Assembly (NCBI RefSeq): GCF_000517545.1
Contig: NZ_BAIV01000005.1
Coordinates: forward strand, 124,001 to 188,000
Source of the DNA: Bacteroides reticulotermitis JCM 10512
Lineage (GTDB): Bacteria > Bacteroidota > Bacteroidia > Bacteroidales > Bacteroidaceae
Direction of reading: 5' to 3'
DNA: 64,000 nt
Position 1 is the first letter of the stretch. Each line of letters opens with the position of its first letter. This document shows, in pieces, positions 55,206 to 64,000 of this stretch. The notes below the pieces were generated by a model. The model had not been told where the DNA came from. It did not search any database and was given only the letters and a program-made list of their open reading frames with translations. Position numbers and translations under genes: made by a program.

Positions 55206-55640
55206 ATGTTACAACCGAAAAAGACAAAATTCAGAAGACAACAAAAAGGCCGTGCAAAAGGTAATGCCCAAAGAGGTAACCAACTGGCTTTCGGTTCTTT
55301 TGGCATTAAGGCTTTGGAAACTAAATGGATCACAGGCCGTCAGATCGAAGCTGCTCGTATTGCAGTAACAAGATATATGCAACGTCAAGGACAAATCTGG
55401 ATACGTATATTCCCGGATAAACCAATTACTAGAAAACCAGCCGATGTGCGTATGGGTAAAGGTAAAGGTAGCCCGGAAGGATTTGTTGCTCCTGTAACTC
55501 CAGGTAGAATCATTATTGAAGCTGAAGGAGTATCTTACGAAATCGCGAAAGAAGCTTTGCGCTTAGCAGCTCAAAAACTTCCTATTACAACGAAGTTTGT
55601 CGTAAGACGTGATTACGATATTCAAAATCAAAATGCGTAA
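55206..55640 (+). CDS. rplP: 50S ribosomal protein uL16
   Basis: 144 aa. [20 protein letters not shown] at the start, and [18 protein letters not shown] facing the A-site tRNA and the peptidyl transferase centre. Lies 5 bp before rpmC. Confidence 0.98.
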   Translation: MLQPKKTKFRRQQKGRAKGNAQRGNQLAFGSFGIKALETKWITGRQIEAARIAVTRYMQRQGQIWIRIFPDKPITRKPADVRMGKGKGSPEGFVAPVTPGRIIIEAEGVSYEIAKEALRLAAQKLPITTKFVVRRDYDIQNQNA

Positions 55641-55645
55641 GGTTT

Positions 55646-55843
55646 ATGAAAATTGCAGAAATTAAAGAATTGACTACTAGTGATCTAGTAGAAAGAGTGG
55701 AGGCTGAAACTATTGGTTATAACCAAATGGTTATTAATCATGCAATATCTCCCATGGAAAATCCTGCCCAGATTAAACAATTACGCAGGACTATTGCGCG
55801 CATGAAAACAGAGTTGCGCGAGAGAGAACTTAACAATAAATGA
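55646..55843 (+). CDS. rpmC: 50S ribosomal protein uL29
   Basis: 65 aa helical hairpin ([20 protein letters not shown], and the basic [17 protein letters not shown] helix). Located near the tunnel exit beside L23. Confidence 0.96.
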   Translation: MKIAEIKELTTSDLVERVEAETIGYNQMVINHAISPMENPAQIKQLRRTIARMKTELRERELNNK

Positions 55844-55851
55844 TTAGCTTG

Positions 55852-56109
55852 ATGGAAGCAAGAAATTTAAGAAAAGAAAGAACAGGGGTTGTGTTGAGCA
55901 ACAAGATGGAGAAAACTATCACTGTCGCTGCTAAATTTAAAGAAAAGCACCCTATATATGGTAAGTTCGTTAGTAAAACTAAGAAATACCATGCTCATGA
56001 CGAAAAGAATGAATGCAATATCGGTGATACTGTATGCATTATGGAAACTCGTCCTTTGAGTAAGACTAAAAGATGGAGATTAGTAGAAATAATTGAAAGA
56101 GCTAAGTAA
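55852..56109 (+). CDS. rpsQ: 30S ribosomal protein uS17
   Basis: 85 aa starting [20 protein letters not shown] Met four codons earlier (55840) overlaps the rpmC stop as ATGA and could be used; the later start matches the family N-terminus better. OB-fold body with [10 protein letters not shown]. Confidence 0.95.
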   Translation: MEARNLRKERTGVVLSNKMEKTITVAAKFKEKHPIYGKFVSKTKKYHAHDEKNECNIGDTVCIMETRPLSKTKRWRLVEIIERAK

Positions 56110-56111
56110 TT

Positions 56112-56477
56112 ATGATACAAGTAGAATCCAGACTTACAGTATGTGATAACAGTGGAGCTAAGGAAGCTTTGTGTATTCGCGTTTTGGGAGGTACAGGACG
56201 TCGTTATGCTTCAGTGGGAGATGTAATTGTCGTTTCTATAAAGAGCGTAATCCCTGCAAGTGATGTTAAAAAAGGTGCAGTATCAAAGGCTTTGATTGTA
56301 CGTACTAAGAAAGAGATCCGTCGTCCAGATGGTTCTTATATTCGTTTTGATGATAATGCTTGCGTTTTATTGAACAACGCAGGTGAAATTAGAGGAAGTC
56401 GTATTTTCGGCCCTGTTGCAAGAGAACTTCGTGCTACTAATATGAAGGTGGTATCACTTGCGCCTGAGGTACTTTAA
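56112..56477 (+). CDS. rplN: 50S ribosomal protein uL14
   Basis: 121 aa. [20 protein letters not shown] at the start and the conserved [11 protein letters not shown] near the end. It lies at the subunit interface and is the docking site of the silencing factor RsfS. Confidence 0.98.
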   Translation: MIQVESRLTVCDNSGAKEALCIRVLGGTGRRYASVGDVIVVSIKSVIPASDVKKGAVSKALIVRTKKEIRRPDGSYIRFDDNACVLLNNAGEIRGSRIFGPVARELRATNMKVVSLAPEVL

Positions 56478-56497
56478 TATTGTAAAAGAATTAAGTA

Positions 56498-56821
56498 ATG
56501 AGTAAATTACATATTAAGAAAGGCGATACAGTTTATGTAAATGCTGGTGAAGATAAAGGCAAAACTGGTCGTGTATTGAAGGTTCTTATTGAAGAAGGTC
56601 GTGCTATTGTTGAAGGTATCAATATGGTATCTAAAAGTACGAAGCCAAATACAAAGAACCCGCAAGGTGGTATTGTGAAGCAAGAAGCTTCTATCCACAT
56701 TTCGAACTTGAATCCCGTTGATCCAAAAACTGGTAAAGCAACGCGTATTGGGAGAAAGAAGAGTTCTGAAGGAACTTTAGTGCGTTATTCTAAAAAATCA
56801 GGAGAGGAGATCAAGCAATGA
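56498..56821 (+). CDS. rplX: 50S ribosomal protein uL24
   Basis: 107 aa. KOW motif region [20 protein letters not shown] at the N-terminus. An assembly initiator of the 50S subunit. The stop overlaps the rplE start (ATGA). Confidence 0.97.
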   Translation: MSKLHIKKGDTVYVNAGEDKGKTGRVLKVLIEEGRAIVEGINMVSKSTKPNTKNPQGGIVKQEASIHISNLNPVDPKTGKATRIGRKKSSEGTLVRYSKKSGEEIKQ

Positions 56822-57375
56822 GTAATACTGCTAGTCTAAAGAAAGAATATGCGGAGCGTATTGCACCTGCATTAAAAACACAATTCCAGTATTCTTCATC
56901 GATGCAGATACCCGTACTTAAGAAGATTGTGATCAATCAAGGTTTAGGTATGGCTGTTGCTGATAAGAAGATTATTGAAGTAGCAATCAATGAAATGACA
57001 GCTATTACAGGTCAAAAAGCCGTAGCAACCATTTCTCGTAAAGATATCGCTAACTTTAAGTTGCGTAAGAAAATGCCAATTGGTGTTATGGTAACTTTGC
57101 GTCGTGAAAGAATGTACGAGTTTTTAGAAAAACTAGTTCGTGTAGCTCTTCCACGTATTCGTGACTTCAAGGGAATTGAAAGTAAATTTGATGGTAAGGG
57201 TAACTATACTCTTGGTATTCAGGAACAAATTATTTTCCCTGAAATAAATATTGATAGTATAACGAGAATTCTCGGAATGAATATTACCTTTGTAACTTCT
57301 GCTGAAACAGATGAAGAAGGTTATGCCTTGTTAAAAGAATTTGGTTTACCTTTCAAAAACGCTAAAAAAGACTAA
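56818..57375 (+). CDS. rplE: 50S ribosomal protein uL5
   Basis: 185 aa. [19 protein letters not shown] and the conserved [11 protein letters not shown]. It binds 5S rRNA and the P-site tRNA elbow. Overlaps rplX by 4 bp; a purine-rich GGAGAGGAGA stretch lies 8 nt upstream. Confidence 0.98.
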   Translation: MSNTASLKKEYAERIAPALKTQFQYSSSMQIPVLKKIVINQGLGMAVADKKIIEVAINEMTAITGQKAVATISRKDIANFKLRKKMPIGVMVTLRRERMYEFLEKLVRVALPRIRDFKGIESKFDGKGNYTLGIQEQIIFPEINIDSITRILGMNITFVTSAETDEEGYALLKEFGLPFKNAKKD

Positions 57376-57380
57376 TAGAT

Positions 57381-57650
57381 ATGGCAAAGGAATCAATGAA
57401 AGCACGTGAAGTTAAGCGTGCTAAATTAGTAGCCAAATACGCCGAAAAGAGAGCGCAACTGAAAAAAGACGGAGATTATGAAGGATTGCAGGCACTGCCT
57501 AAAAATGCTTCTCCGGTGCGTTTGCATAATCGTTGTAAATTGACTGGTCGTCCTAAAGGATATATTCGTCAGTTTGGTGTCTCAAGAATTCAATTTCGTG
57601 AGATGGCCTCTAATGGGCTAATACCAGGCGTAAAAAAGGCAAGTTGGTAA
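57381..57650 (+). CDS. rpsN: 30S ribosomal protein uS14 (zinc-independent form)
   Basis: 89 aa long form without the four-cysteine zinc motif; a single Cys remains in [13 protein letters not shown]. The C-terminal [17 protein letters not shown] block is typical. Usual for Bacteroidota. Confidence 0.97.
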   Translation: MAKESMKAREVKRAKLVAKYAEKRAQLKKDGDYEGLQALPKNASPVRLHNRCKLTGRPKGYIRQFGVSRIQFREMASNGLIPGVKKASW

Positions 57651-57701
57651 TTATTGTTTAAATATTGTCAGGGAAGTCCTGATTAATTTAATTTATTTTA
57701 T

Positions 57702-58097
57702 ATGACTGATCCAATAGCAGATTATTTGACGAGGCTACGGAACGCAATCGGTGCAAAGCACCGAGTAGTTGAAGTTCCTGCTTCAAATTTGAAAAAAGAA
57801 ATCACTAAGATTCTTTTCGAAAAAGGCTACATTCTTAATTATAAGTTTGTAGAAGATGGTCCTCAAGGCACTATTAAAGTAGCTTTGAAGTACGATTCTG
57901 TTAACAAAGTTAACGCAATCAAAAAGTTAGAAAGAATATCTTCTCCCGGTTTGCGTCAGTATACCGGTTATAAAGATATGCCACGTGTTATTAATGGGTT
58001 GGGTATTGCTATAATATCTACTTCCAAAGGTGTAATGACTAACAAAGAAGCTGCTGACCTGAAAATAGGTGGTGAAGTTTTGTGTTATGTATATTAA
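57702..58097 (+). CDS. rpsH: 30S ribosomal protein uS8
   Basis: 131 aa. TDPIADYLTRLRNAI at the start and the C-terminal GIAIISTSKGVMTNKEA rRNA-binding block. In enterobacteria S8 represses the spc operon; not assessed here. Confidence 0.98.
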   Translation: MTDPIADYLTRLRNAIGAKHRVVEVPASNLKKEITKILFEKGYILNYKFVEDGPQGTIKVALKYDSVNKVNAIKKLERISSPGLRQYTGYKDMPRVINGLGIAIISTSKGVMTNKEAADLKIGGEVLCYVY

Positions 58098-58101
58098 TTT
58101 T

Positions 58102-58107
58102 AGGAGG
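58102..58107 (+). promoter_or_regulatory. Shine-Dalgarno sequence of rplF
   Basis: AGGAGG, 8 nt before the rplF ATG, immediately after the rpsH stop. Stronger than nearly all other leaders in the cluster. Confidence 0.6.
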
Positions 58108-58115
58108 AAAAAGTA

Positions 58116-58685
58116 ATGTCAAGAATAGGAAAATTACCCATTAGTATCCCTGCCGGGGTGACAGTCACTCTTAAGGATAATATGGTTACCGTAAAGGGAC
58201 CTAAAGGTGAACTTAGTCAATACGTGAATCCGGCTATCAGTCTTACGATTGAAGAAGGTCATGTGACTTTAGCAGAAAACGAAAAAGAAATGCTTGATAA
58301 CCCAAAGCAAAAACATGCTTTTCACGGTTTATATCGTTCTTTAGTTCACAATATGGTTGTGGGAGTATCTGAAGGATACAAGAAAGAACTAGAATTGGTT
58401 GGTGTAGGTTATCGTGCTTCTAATCAAGGAAATATAATCGAGCTTTCTCTAGGCTATACACATAATATCTTCATACAGTTGCCTTCTGAGGTGAAAGTAG
58501 AAACAAAATCTGAGAGAAATAAAAATCCTCTTATTTTGTTGGAGTCATGTGATAAGCAGTTGCTCGGACAAGTATGTTCTAAAATACGTTCTTTCCGTAA
58601 GCCTGAACCATATAAAGGTAAAGGTATTAAGTTTGTTGGCGAAGTAATTCGTAGAAAATCTGGTAAATCTGCCGGTGCTAAGTAA
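58116..58685 (+). CDS. rplF: 50S ribosomal protein uL6
   Basis: 189 aa. SRIGKLPISIPAGVTV at the start, two related alpha/beta domains, and the C-terminal KPEPYKGKGIKFVGE contact with the sarcin-ricin loop region. Confidence 0.98.
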   Translation: MSRIGKLPISIPAGVTVTLKDNMVTVKGPKGELSQYVNPAISLTIEEGHVTLAENEKEMLDNPKQKHAFHGLYRSLVHNMVVGVSEGYKKELELVGVGYRASNQGNIIELSLGYTHNIFIQLPSEVKVETKSERNKNPLILLESCDKQLLGQVCSKIRSFRKPEPYKGKGIKFVGEVIRRKSGKSAGAK

Positions 58686-58706
58686 ATTACATAAATTTAT
58701 ATTATT

Positions 58707-59051
58707 ATGACAACAAAAATAGAAAGACGAATAAAGATCAAATATAGCGTACGCAATAAAATCTCTGGTACTACTGGCCGTCCGCGTATGAGTGTATTTA
58801 GAAGTAATAAGCAAGTCTATGTTCAGATTATCGATGATTTATCTGGTAAAACATTGGCTGCAGCATCTTCTTTAGGCATGACTGAAAAAGTAGCTAAAAA
58901 AGAACAAGCTGCAAAAGTTGGTGAGATTATTGCTAAAAAGGCTCAAGAAGCAGGTATTACTACTGTTGTATTCGACCGTAATGGTTACTTGTATCATGGG
59001 AGAGTAAAAGAAGTAGCTGATGCTGCTCGTAACGGTGGACTTAAATTTTAA
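58707..59051 (+). CDS. rplR: 50S ribosomal protein uL18
   Basis: 114 aa. Basic N-terminus ([16 protein letters not shown]) and the [18 protein letters not shown] core; [20 protein letters not shown] near the end. Binds 5S rRNA. Lies 5 bp before rpsE. Confidence 0.98.
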   Translation: MTTKIERRIKIKYSVRNKISGTTGRPRMSVFRSNKQVYVQIIDDLSGKTLAAASSLGMTEKVAKKEQAAKVGEIIAKKAQEAGITTVVFDRNGYLYHGRVKEVADAARNGGLKF

Positions 59052-59056
59052 TCATT

Positions 59057-59575
59057 ATGTCAGGAGTTAATAATAGAGTTAAGGTTACTAACGATGTAGA
59101 ACTGAAAGATAGATTGGTTGCTATTAATCGTGTTACTAAAGTTACCAAAGGTGGTAGAACTTTTAGTTTCTCTGCAATAGTAGTTGTAGGAAATGAAGAA
59201 GGCATCATTGGCTGGGGACTTGGTAAAGCTGGTGAAGTAACAGCAGCTATCGCTAAAGGTGTTGAGTCTGCTAAGAAGAATTTAGTAAGAGTGCCTGTGC
59301 TGAAAGGTACGGTTCCTCATGAACAAACTGCCAGATTCGGTGGTGCTGAAGTCTTTATTAAGCCGGCATCTCATGGTACTGGTGTTGTAGCTGGTGGAGC
59401 AATGCGCGCAGTATTAGAGAGTGTAGGTATTACCGATGTTTTGGCTAAATCAAAAGGTTCTTCCAATCCGCACAACCTTGTTAAAGCTACAATTGAAGCT
59501 TTGAGTGAAATGCGTGATGCAAGAATGGTTGCTCAGAACAGAGGCATTAGTGTAGAAAAAGTATTTAGAGGATAA
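59057..59575 (+). CDS. rpsE: 30S ribosomal protein uS5
   Basis: 172 aa. Double-stranded RNA-binding N-domain with [19 protein letters not shown] and the [10 protein letters not shown] loop, then the C-domain with [13 protein letters not shown]. Part of the mRNA entry helicase site. Confidence 0.98.
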   Translation: MSGVNNRVKVTNDVELKDRLVAINRVTKVTKGGRTFSFSAIVVVGNEEGIIGWGLGKAGEVTAAIAKGVESAKKNLVRVPVLKGTVPHEQTARFGGAEVFIKPASHGTGVVAGGAMRAVLESVGITDVLAKSKGSSNPHNLVKATIEALSEMRDARMVAQNRGISVEKVFRG

Positions 59576-59580
59576 GGAGG
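59574..59580 (+). promoter_or_regulatory. Shine-Dalgarno sequence of rpmD
   Basis: AAGGAGG, 4 nt before the rpmD ATG; its first bases overlap the rpsE stop codon. Confidence 0.65.
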
Positions 59581-59584
59581 AGAT

Positions 59585-59761
59585 ATGTCGACTATAAAAA
59601 TTAAACAAATTAAAAGTAGAATTGGTGCTCCAGCTAATCAGAAAAGAACACTTGATGCACTGGGTCTTCGTAAAATGAACCGTGTGGTTGAACACGAATG
59701 CACTCCTTCGATTCTTGGAATGGTAAATAAAGTTAAGCACTTAGTTGCCATTGTTAAGTAA
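59585..59761 (+). CDS. rpmD: 50S ribosomal protein uL30
   Basis: 58 aa (MSTIKIKQIKSRIGAPANQK at the start; LGLRKMNRVVEH in the middle; ends VKHLVAIVK). The length, position between rpsE and rplO, and strong Shine-Dalgarno sequence make the call firm despite its small size. Confidence 0.97.
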   Translation: MSTIKIKQIKSRIGAPANQKRTLDALGLRKMNRVVEHECTPSILGMVNKVKHLVAIVK

Positions 59762-59791
59762 TTATTAGTTAATAATAAAACGAATTACAAT

Positions 59792-60238
59792 ATGAACTTA
59801 AGTAATCTAAAACCTGCAGTAGGATCTACTAAAACAAGAAAAAGAATTGGACGTGGTGTCGGTTCTGGTTTAGGTGGTACTTCTACTAGAGGTCACAAAG
59901 GAGCTAAATCAAGATCAGGTTACTCAAAAAAGATCGGATTTGAAGGTGGACAGATGCCACTGCAACGCCGAGTACCTAAATTTGGTTTTAAGAATATTAA
60001 TCGCGTAGAATATAAAGCAATCAACTTGGATACTATTCAGAAGTTGGCTGAAGCTAAGAAGTTGGAGAAACTTGGCTTACATGACTTTATTGAGGCAGGG
60101 TATATTTCTTCAAACCAGTTGGTAAAAGTCTTGGGTAACGGAGCTCTGTCTATTAAGCTTGAAGTAGAGGCACATGCATTTTCTAAAACTGCAACTGCTG
60201 CTATCGAAGCTGCTGGTGGAACTGTAGTAAAACTCTGA
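59792..60238 (+). CDS. rplO: 50S ribosomal protein uL15
   Basis: 148 aa. Glycine- and arginine-rich N-terminal tail (GRGVGSGLGGTSTRGHKGAK) and a globular C-terminus. Lies 4 bp before secY. Confidence 0.98.
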   Translation: MNLSNLKPAVGSTKTRKRIGRGVGSGLGGTSTRGHKGAKSRSGYSKKIGFEGGQMPLQRRVPKFGFKNINRVEYKAINLDTIQKLAEAKKLEKLGLHDFIEAGYISSNQLVKVLGNGALSIKLEVEAHAFSKTATAAIEAAGGTVVKL

Positions 60239-60242
60239 TTCA

Positions 60243-61582
60243 ATGAGAAAAGCTATTGAAACATTAAAGAATATATGGAAGATTGAGGATCTGAGACAGC
60301 GGATCCTCATTACCATATTGTTTGTGGCAATTTACCGTTTTGGTTCTTATGTCGTTCTGCCGGGAATTAATCCTGGTATGTTGACTAAATTGCATGAGCA
60401 AACAAGTGAAGGCCTTTTAGCTTGTTGAATATGTTCTCAGGAGGAGCATTTTCTAATGCGTCTATTTTCGCCTTAGGAATAATGCCATATATCTCTGCAT
60501 CTATCGTTATTCAGTTACTAGGGATTGCGGTACCGTATTTCCAAAAACTGCAACGTGAAGGAGAGAGCGGCAGAAGAAAGATGAATCAATATACTCGTTA
60601 TTTGACTATCGCTATATTGTTATTTCAGGCCCCTTCTTATTTGCTCAATCTTAAGATGCAGGCTGGTCCTTCCTTAAATGCTTCATTAGATTGGACTCTA
60701 TTTATGGTTACCTCTACCATTATATTGGCAGCAGGTAGTATGTTTATTTTGTGGCTTGGTGAAAGAATTACCGATAAAGGCATTGGTAATGGTATTTCAT
60801 TTATCATTTTGATTGGTATCATTGCTCGTTTTCCAGACTCTTTGGCACAAGAAGTTGTGTCTAGAGTGGCAAATAAGAGCGGTGGTTTGATCATGTTTAT
60901 AATTGAAATCGTATTCTTGCTATTCGTTATTGCTGCTGCTATTCTGCTTGTACAAGGTACTAGAAAGATACCTGTACAGTACGCTAAAAGAATCGTAGGA
61001 AATAAGCAATTTGGCGGTGCAAGACAGTATATACCATTGAAAGTAAATGCTGCTGGTGTTATGCCTATCATTTTTGCGCAAGCAATTATGTTTATCCCCA
61101 TAACATTTATTGGTTTTTCAAATGTAAATAATGCAAATAGCTTTTTGCATGCGTTTACTGATCATACAAGTTTCTGGTATAATTTTGTATTTGCAGTGAT
61201 GATTATATTATTCACATACTTTTATACTGCAATTACAATTAATCCTACTCAGATGGCTGAGGATATGAAGAGAAACAACGGATTTATTCCTGGAATTAAG
61301 CCAGGGAAGAAAACGGCTGAGTATATTGATGATATCATGTCACGTATTACTTTACCGGGCTCTTTCTTTTTAGCATTAGTGGCTATCATGCCTGCTTTTG
61401 CTGGCATTTTCGGAGTTCAGGCCGGGTTTGCTCAATTCTTCGGCGGTACATCTTTGTTGATTCTTGTAGGGGTCGTTCTAGACACATTGCAACAAATCGA
61501 AAGTCATCTATTAATGAGACATTATGATGGTTTGTTGAAATCGGGTCGTATTAAGGGACGTGCCGGTGTAGCTGCATATTAA
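60243..61582 (+). CDS. secY: Preprotein translocase channel subunit SecY (frameshifted in this sequence)
   Basis: 446 aa after correction. The N-terminal part (MRKAIETLKNIWKIEDLRQR) runs to a false stop at 60428. One more T in the TT run 60422-60423 restores EGLLALLNMFSGGAFSNASI, after which ten membrane spans follow, with IMPYISASIVIQLL, KGIGNGISFII and IKPGKKTAEYID. It forms the inner-membrane channel with SecE. The break removes the plug region, so a real mutation would be lethal. It lies between rplO and map. Confidence 0.96.
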
Positions 61583-61597
61583 TTCTTTATATAGAAA

Positions 61598-62395
61598 ATG
61601 ATATTTCTTAAAACAGAAGATGAGATAGAGCTGCTCCGACAGAGTAATTTACTTGTTGGTCAAACACTGGCTGAAGTTGCTAAACTAATACAGCCAGGTG
61701 TTACCACAGGTGAATTAAACAAGGTAGCAGAAGAATATATCAGAGATCATGGCGCTATTCCTACATTTAAGGGAGTTCAAAGTCAATATGGTGGTCCGTT
61801 CCCGGCAGCTATTTGTACATCAGTTAATGATCAAGTAGTACACGGAATCCCGGGAGATGTAGTTTTGAGAGAAGGTGATATTGTATCCGTTGATTGTGGT
61901 ACATACATGAATGGTTTTTGTGGAGATTCCGCATATACTTTTTGTGTAGGAGAGGTTGAAGAGGAAGTACGTCAACTATTGAAAGTGACTAAGGAAGCGT
62001 TGTATGTAGGAATTCAGAATGCGGTGCAAGGTAAGAGAATCGGTGATATCGAATATGCTATTCAGCAACATTGCGAATCACATTCTTACGGTGTAGTCCG
62101 TGAATTTGTAGGTCATGGTATTGGAAAGGATATGCATGAAGATCCGCAAGTTCCTAATTACGGTAAGCGTGGTTATGGAACTATGTTGAAAAAGGGATTG
62201 TGTATTGCTATCGAGCCCATGATTACTTTAGGTAGCCGACAAATCGTGATGGAAGGCGATGGTTGGACTGTAAGAACAAAGGATCGGAAATTTGCTGCAC
62301 ATTTTGAACATACCGTAGCTGTTGGTGCAGCTGGTGCTGATATTCTGTCTTCATTTGAATTTGTTGAAGAAGTTTTAGGAGATAAAGCAATATAA
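61598..62395 (+). CDS. map: Type I methionine aminopeptidase
   Basis: 265 aa M24A enzyme. Metal ligands in [20 protein letters not shown] (two Asp), [13 protein letters not shown] (His), AIEPMI (Glu) and FEHTVAV (Glu); substrate-side His in VVHGIPGD. It removes the initiator Met from nascent proteins. One base separates its stop from infA. Confidence 0.98.
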   Translation: MIFLKTEDEIELLRQSNLLVGQTLAEVAKLIQPGVTTGELNKVAEEYIRDHGAIPTFKGVQSQYGGPFPAAICTSVNDQVVHGIPGDVVLREGDIVSVDCGTYMNGFCGDSAYTFCVGEVEEEVRQLLKVTKEALYVGIQNAVQGKRIGDIEYAIQQHCESHSYGVVREFVGHGIGKDMHEDPQVPNYGKRGYGTMLKKGLCIAIEPMITLGSRQIVMEGDGWTVRTKDRKFAAHFEHTVAVGAAGADILSSFEFVEEVLGDKAI

Positions 62396-62396
62396 T

Positions 62397-62615
62397 ATGG
62401 CAAAGCAATCTGCAATAGAACAAGATGGAGTTATAGTTGAAGCATTGTCTAATGCAATGTTTCGTGTTGAATTAGAAAACGGACATGAGATTACCGCACA
62501 TATTTCAGGTAAGATGCGTATGCATTACATTAAAATCCTACCTGGTGATAAAGTGAGAGTCGAAATGTCTCCTTACGACTTATCGAAAGGAAGAATTGTA
62601 TTTAGATATAAATAA
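62397..62615 (+). CDS. infA: Translation initiation factor IF-1
   Basis: 72 aa OB-fold protein ([40 protein letters not shown]). Blocks the A site during initiation. Between map and rpmJ as in most bacteria. Confidence 0.98.
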   Translation: MAKQSAIEQDGVIVEALSNAMFRVELENGHEITAHISGKMRMHYIKILPGDKVRVEMSPYDLSKGRIVFRYK

Positions 62616-62623
62616 AATAAGAT

Positions 62624-62740
62624 ATGAAAGTAAGAGCATCATTAAAGAAACGTACGCCAGAATGTAAGATCGTTAGACGTAATGGCCGTTTGTATGTTAT
62701 TAATAAGAAAAATCCTAAGTATAAACAACGTCAAGGATAA
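62624..62740 (+). CDS. rpmJ: 50S ribosomal protein bL36 (zinc-independent form)
   Basis: 38 aa ([20 protein letters not shown] at the start, NPKYKQRQG at the end). The zinc ribbon Cys/His ligands are lost except Cys14, so no metal is expected. Conserved infA-rpmJ-rpsM position. Confidence 0.96.
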   Translation: MKVRASLKKRTPECKIVRRNGRLYVINKKNPKYKQRQG

Positions 62741-62773
62741 TTTATTATTTTTGCAAAAAAAATAATTAAGTAT

Positions 62774-63154
62774 ATGGCTATAAGAATAGTTGGTGTAGAT
62801 TTGCCTCAAAATAAGAGAGGCGAAATTGCGTTGACCTATGTATATGGAATAGGTCGTAGTAGTTCAGCTAAAATTTTGGAAAAAGCTGGCATTGATAAGG
62901 ACATTAAAGTGAAAGACTGGACTGATGATCAAGCTGCAAAGATCCGTGAGATCATCGGTGAAGAATTCAAGGTTGAAGGTGATCTTCGTTCTGAAGTACA
63001 ATTGAACATTAAGCGATTAATGGATATTGGTTGTTATCGTGGTGTACGTCACCGTATTGGTCTTCCTGTTAGAGGTCAGAGTACTAAAAACAACGCACGT
63101 ACTCGTAAGGGTAGAAAGAAAACCGTTGCTAATAAGAAAAAAGCTACTAAATAA
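62774..63154 (+). CDS. rpsM: 30S ribosomal protein uS13
   Basis: 126 aa. [20 protein letters not shown] at the start and the C-terminal [20 protein letters not shown] that reaches P-site tRNA. A TATTTTTG box at 62746-62753 may be an internal promoter. Confidence 0.98.
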
Positions 63155-63165
63155 TAATTGTTGAT

Positions 63166-63555
63166 ATGGCAAAAAAAACAGTTGCAGCTAAGAAGAGAAA
63201 TGTGAAAGTAGATGCTAATGGACAGTTACATGTTCATTCATCTTTCAACAATATTATTGTTTCTCTTGCAAACAGTGAAGGGCAGATTATCTCTTGGTCA
63301 TCTGCTGGAAAAATGGGATTTAGAGGTTCTAAAAAGAATACTCCTTATGCAGCCCAAATGGCTGCGCAAGATTGTGCAAAAATTGCATTCGATCTTGGCC
63401 TAAGAAAGGTAAAAGCATATGTAAAAGGCCCAGGTAACGGACGTGAGTCTGCTATTAGAACAATCCATGGCGCCGGAATTGAAGTTACTGAAATTATCGA
63501 TGTTACTCCACTTCCACATAATGGTTGTCGTCCTCCAAAAAGACGTAGAGTTTAA
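63166..63555 (+). CDS. rpsK: 30S ribosomal protein uS11
   Basis: 129 aa. [33 protein letters not shown] and the end [12 protein letters not shown] are family hallmarks. Platform protein of the 30S subunit. Confidence 0.98.
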
Positions 63556-63672
63556 TTTACCTTTAACTTTAAATGATCTTGACTTTGTTTTTGGATTGCA
63601 TTAATTTCTTCTCTGCAATCGCGGCTGCAACAAATTAAGTTCATGAATAAACAATTAAATATTTAAAAGAAA

Positions 63673-64000
63673 ATGGCTAGATATACTGGACCAAAATCAA
63701 GAATAGCCCGTAAATTCGGTGAAGGTATCTTTGGAGCTGATAAGGTTTTGTCAAAGAAGAACTACCCTCCAGGACAGCACGGCAATTCAAGAAAGAGAAA
63801 AACTTCTGAATACGGTGTACAACTTCGTGAAAAACAGAAGGCTAAATACACGTATGGAGTTTTGGAAAAACAATTCCGCAACTTGTTCGAGAAGGCTGCA
63901 ACTGCGAAAGGAATTACCGGTGAGGTACTTCTTCAACTGTTGGAAGGACGTCTTGACAATGTTGTATTCCGTTTGGGTATTGCTCCGACACGCGCTGCTG
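63673..64000 (+). CDS. rpsD: 30S ribosomal protein uS4 (partial, runs off the window)
   Basis: First 109 codons. [20 protein letters not shown] at the start, zinc-less [16 protein letters not shown], and the beginning of the S4 RNA-binding domain ([20 protein letters not shown]). Probably followed by rpoA outside the window. No frameshift seen in this part. Confidence 0.97.
   Translation, partial: MARYTGPKSRIARKFGEGIFGADKVLSKKNYPPGQHGNSRKRKTSEYGVQLREKQKAKYTYGVLEKQFRNLFEKAATAKGITGEVLLQLLEGRLDNVVFRLGIAPTRAA

Overview
The window is a chromosomal segment of a Bacteroidota bacterium, most likely Bacteroides or a close relative. The evidence is a SusC/SusD pair under an ECF sigma/FecR anti-sigma couple, several exact promoters of the Bacteroides type (TTTG, 19-20 nt, TAnnTTTG), mostly A/T-rich leaders without Shine-Dalgarno sequences, zinc-less bL36 and uS14, and the gene order rpsU-xerC-hpf-tRNAs-tuf-secE-nusG-rplKAJL-rpoBC-DUF3467-rpsLG-fusA-S10/spc/alpha clusters. 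No rRNA, IS element, prophage or CRISPR array was seen.

Left part (1-31 kb, accessory and housekeeping). 45-7957 (minus) is a glycan-utilisation locus: ECF sigma factor, FecR-type anti-sigma, SusC with a signalling STN domain, SusD-like lipoprotein and a GH18 lipoprotein with an intact catalytic motif. 8.2-9.7 kb holds a secreted calcineurin-like phosphoesterase. 10.0-15.1 kb (plus) is a tight unit of a TonB-dependent receptor, a degenerate LytS-type histidine kinase, an intact LytS-type kinase and a LytTR response regulator. Then come a small membrane protein, tRNA-Ser, a tandem pair of DUF3857 proteins (one with an intact transglutaminase triad, one without), a secreted coiled-coil protein, an outer-membrane beta-barrel, priA, a low-molecular-weight phosphatase, a 7TM-HD phosphohydrolase, gltX, waaA, a gamma-carbonic-anhydrase-like protein and a three-domain aminopeptidase P. 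A striking array of four CCCGGG-centred palindromes with exact 23-bp periodicity lies between the last two.

Right part (32.4-64 kb, plus strand) is the core gene-expression block: rpsU, xerC, hpf, four tRNAs, tuf, tRNA-Trp, secE, nusG, L11-L1-L10-L12, rpoB, rpoC, DUF3467, S12, S7, EF-G and the S10-spc-alpha clusters through secY, map, infA, rpmJ, rpsM, rpsK and the start of rpsD, which runs off the window.

A dominant technical feature is a set of eleven inferred single-base deletions that break rpoB (two), rpoC, rpsG, fusA, rplV, secY, waaA (three) and a DUF3857 gene. Ten of them lie in mononucleotide runs, and restoring one base at each rebuilds the full family sequence. As most of these genes are essential, this looks like sequencing or assembly error rather than biology. 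I give these genes as single CDS with corrected lengths.
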